A DNA stretch of 64,000 nucleotides, taken from Copromyces sp. CBS 386.78 (taxonomy: Eukaryota > Ascomycota > Sordariomycetes > Sordariales > Sordariaceae). Made by a program: the position numbers and the translations under genes. The notes below the pieces were generated by a model. That model ran no database searches. It had not been told where the DNA came from and was given only the letters and a program-made list of their open reading frames with translations. The stretch spans positions 69,325-133,324 of the forward strand of contig MU839199.1 in NCBI GenBank assembly GCA_030685235.1. Reading direction: 5' to 3'. Below, one piece after another: positions 61,659 to 64,000 of this stretch. Each line of letters starts with the position of its first letter. Position 1 is the first letter of the stretch.

Positions 61659-63687
61659 TTGATGTTTCCAGCCAAGTAACTACCTGGCATCTTCAAAGTG
61701 GTAAAAGTATTTGGAGTGAGGACTTCCTCTGTCTTCTCCGTCTCATGATGTATATGAATCTTTGAGTCTCGGTATATTGGGCAACGCCACACTAGGGAGC
61801 CGAGGAACCAGCCGTCATACCAAGTCTTCACGCATGACAACAACCACATCATCACGGTATTGACTTCACATACCGTTGGAATGTAAAAGCCGTTAGACAA
61901 ATTTTTATCCGGTGAAGAGGCGTCCGTGGCGTCTGCGGCGTGTATCCTCGTCCAGTCGGTCGTCTCCTTCTTACCCCAGGCCTGCCGGACGTGGTTACCC
62001 CGGCCAGTTCTTAAATCCGGGCGCCTTCATTCACACAGGGGGAAAGAAGCAAAGAAAGACAGAAGAAACAAAGGCAAAAAGGTCACCCGCCAGTAAATGG
62101 CGCCATCATACGCCCTCTTGTTCGAATAAAGGTGACCCTTACGACGTTACCGCTGCAGCTCTGCCGCTTCTGAACAGCAAGCTGCCGCTGAGCCGCCTGA
62201 CCGTGCCAACGTCGTGTCTCACCGTCTCACCCAACACGCGAACTGTGCATGCTGTTGGTGCTGAACCGCTGACGCAGGACAGTCATTGTGTTCTGGATGG
62301 TCTCAAAGACTCTGATTGGTTCAAATGCACCTCAGCTCTGATCGTTCTCGGTTGCCTTGCCGCCCTACCATAGCACCGTTAGAGCTCGTAACATAACGAT
62401 GAAAGAGAAAAGATGATACAGCCAAGATGACAACCTCTTTGAAGATTGGAAGGGATACGGAACGGAAAGCGACAGCATCTGTACAGTGTCTTGAACGACG
62501 TCTGTGCGATGGGGTCGATCAAGGCTCGGATGTTGAGATTCACCTGGGCTTAGACTTGATGCATCATCGTTGGCGCCGCACCCCCACGTTTGTTGTCCCT
62601 TGTCTTGACACTTGACAGCCTCTATCACGGCGACCATCTGACAGTTTGGCACCAACCGCCTCCTCGGTCCTTCGCGGGCCTGCGGCACAACTTGACAAGT
62701 AAGGTAACGGCACACGTCTGGGTACGAAGCCAGATAGTCCTATCACATGCTTCAGGGGGGAATGTTCGAGAAGCTTACTCGATGCTTACTTCGACTGTTC
62801 TGTAGGTGATTTTTGACTTCTGACTGCTGACTGCTGACGCCCCAACCTTCAGAGAGCCGGAGATACGGCAGTGTTGAAGATGATCCGCTTCTCGGTCTTT
62901 GGAAGAGAAGGAGGGGCTCGAGAAGGCAACGGTCATTTATCGAGCTGAGCCGCTGGAAGATGGCCTCTGCCGCATACGCGCTTGCACATGGCAACCTCAT
63001 ACAAGTGATGGAATGTCCTTCATAGGGCGTCGCCCTATGTTAACAGTCAGCTGGAATGGATGTAACTCGACACCAACAACATCTAAAGTCCAACGGTGAG
63101 AAGTAGATGCGAAGGGAGTTCATACTGGTCTTCTGCACGAAGGCGCTGGATCTTTTGTGTTGCATGTCCAGGACTTGCTATCTCTCCAATATTCGAGAAA
63201 CGAGTCCTTTGTCCATGACACCCCTCTCACTCAACCACACACTGGCCTAACTGCAGTCTTTCCACAGCCATCCTGACCAAAGCGGTAACAGGCCCGAGCC
63301 ACGAAACTTGGCCAGACCTCGGGGTGCCGAGAAGCAGGATGATGAACTGCGTATTGGGGGCAATGAGCTTAGAATGGACCCATGGGACGATGTGACCGTT
63401 ATCCTCATTTCGTATGCCGTTACTGGCCCCAACCGGCATCTTGGTGAGGATAGAGTTGCACCCCAAAGACGTAAGGAGTTGTTGGACGGCCACCAATAAT
63501 CAATCGATCTCTGTCATGCCTCAGGGATGCTTTGTATGAAAGGAAACCATCATCTCAGTCTTTCTTTGTGAGAAAGATGACACTTGTCGACGACGACTGC
63601 ACTATATAGTCCGCCAGTCCGTGTTTGAGCCGACCGAACTTGTCGATCGAAAGATAACCCCGAACCCCAACCACCAGGCAGCCCACC
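61659..63687. other. Intergenic region between FAD oxidase and PKS
   Basis: No supported gene. Short open frames on both strands without recognisable motifs. Confidence 0.45.
63604..63610 (+). promoter_or_regulatory. TATA-like box of the PKS gene
   Basis: tatatag 78-84 bp before the PKS ATG. Confidence 0.35.
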
Positions 63688-64000
63688 ATGTCCACCTCCA
63701 CTCGGCCCTACAAACAAGACCCCATAGCAATAATCGGCTTCGCCTGCCGTCTTCCCGGAGGAAATCACTCCCCAAGCAAGCTATGGGACTTCCTGGAGCA
63801 AGGCAAGGTTGCCTCGAACAATGTGCCCAAGTCGCGTTTCAACGTCGACGCCCACTACGATGGAAGCCACAAGCCTGGGACTATGAGGCCGCCTGGTGGT
63901 AAGTCCCTTTTCCATACCCACATCCCTTTCCACCAAATGCCACGCCAGCGATGAGAGATGGTACTAGCAATCATCGTACGCAGGAATGTTCCTTGATGAC
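63688..64000 (+). CDS. Polyketide synthase, N-terminal ketosynthase start (partial, runs off window)
   Basis: Exon 1 (63688-63898) and the start of exon 2 (63984 onward) are seen, joined over an 85-bp intron (donor GTAAGT, acceptor TACGCAG). The protein begins with DPIAIIGFACRLPGG, the ketosynthase N-terminal signature of iterative type I (mostly highly reducing) fungal PKS, then LWDFLEQGK, FNVDAHYD and, across the splice, PPGGMFLDD. The remainder is outside the window, so its domain set and product class cannot be given. KS sequence of this type is used by highly reducing PKS and PKS-NRPS enzymes. It need not belong to the RiPP cluster. Confidence 0.9.

Overview
The window is from a filamentous ascomycete (Pezizomycotina). 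Genes carry short GT-AG introns (about 60-130 bp), there are KEX2-type secreted precursors and a Zn2Cys6 regulator, and a 20-kb AT-rich retrotransposon block shows saturating C-to-T / G-to-A decay of the kind left by repeat-induced point mutation (RIP). RIP of this strength points to a sordariomycete, possibly Sordariales, but the sequence alone does not fix the genus.

Layout. (1) 783-1083, minus: a small mitochondrial import (Tom6-like) gene. (2) 1528-22046: three LTR retrotransposons nested inside one another in the same orientation. A Ty1/copia element (A) is interrupted by a Ty3/gypsy element (B), whose 3' LTR is interrupted by a second gypsy element (C). Paired LTRs have identical lengths (174, 345 and 222 bp) and each element has a 5-bp target duplication. 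All their genes are dead. (3) 22211-31462: a conserved fungal protein of unknown function, an intronless catalase-peroxidase (katG), and a long frame broken by two TAG codons. (4) 32192-55611: a RiPP gene cluster of the dikaritin (ustiloxin/phomopsin) type. (5) 57298-63687: a Gly/Ser/Tyr-rich protein, a secreted FAD-linked oxidase, and at the right edge the first exons of a polyketide synthase.

The cluster is the main result. A secreted precursor carries 15 copies of a peptide whose core is YVIPID, the core of the mycotoxin phomopsin, each followed by a KEX2-type dibasic site except the last. Around it are a Zn2Cys6/AflR-type regulator, four canonical UstYa (DUF3328) proteins with two HxxHC motifs each, a divergent membrane protein with two HxxHC motifs, an S41-family peptidase, a class I methyltransferase, a membrane-anchored tyrosinase and a tiny secreted-peptide gene. 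In the family model the precursor enters the secretory pathway and is cut by KEX2 and further peptidases. Tyrosinase and UstYa oxidases then crosslink and desaturate the core, and a methyltransferase N-methylates it. The FAD oxidase and the PKS lie downstream and may be outside the cluster.

Exon boundaries were worked out by hand from splice signals, reading phase and motif continuity. No database search was possible, so family assignments rest on motifs visible in the translations.
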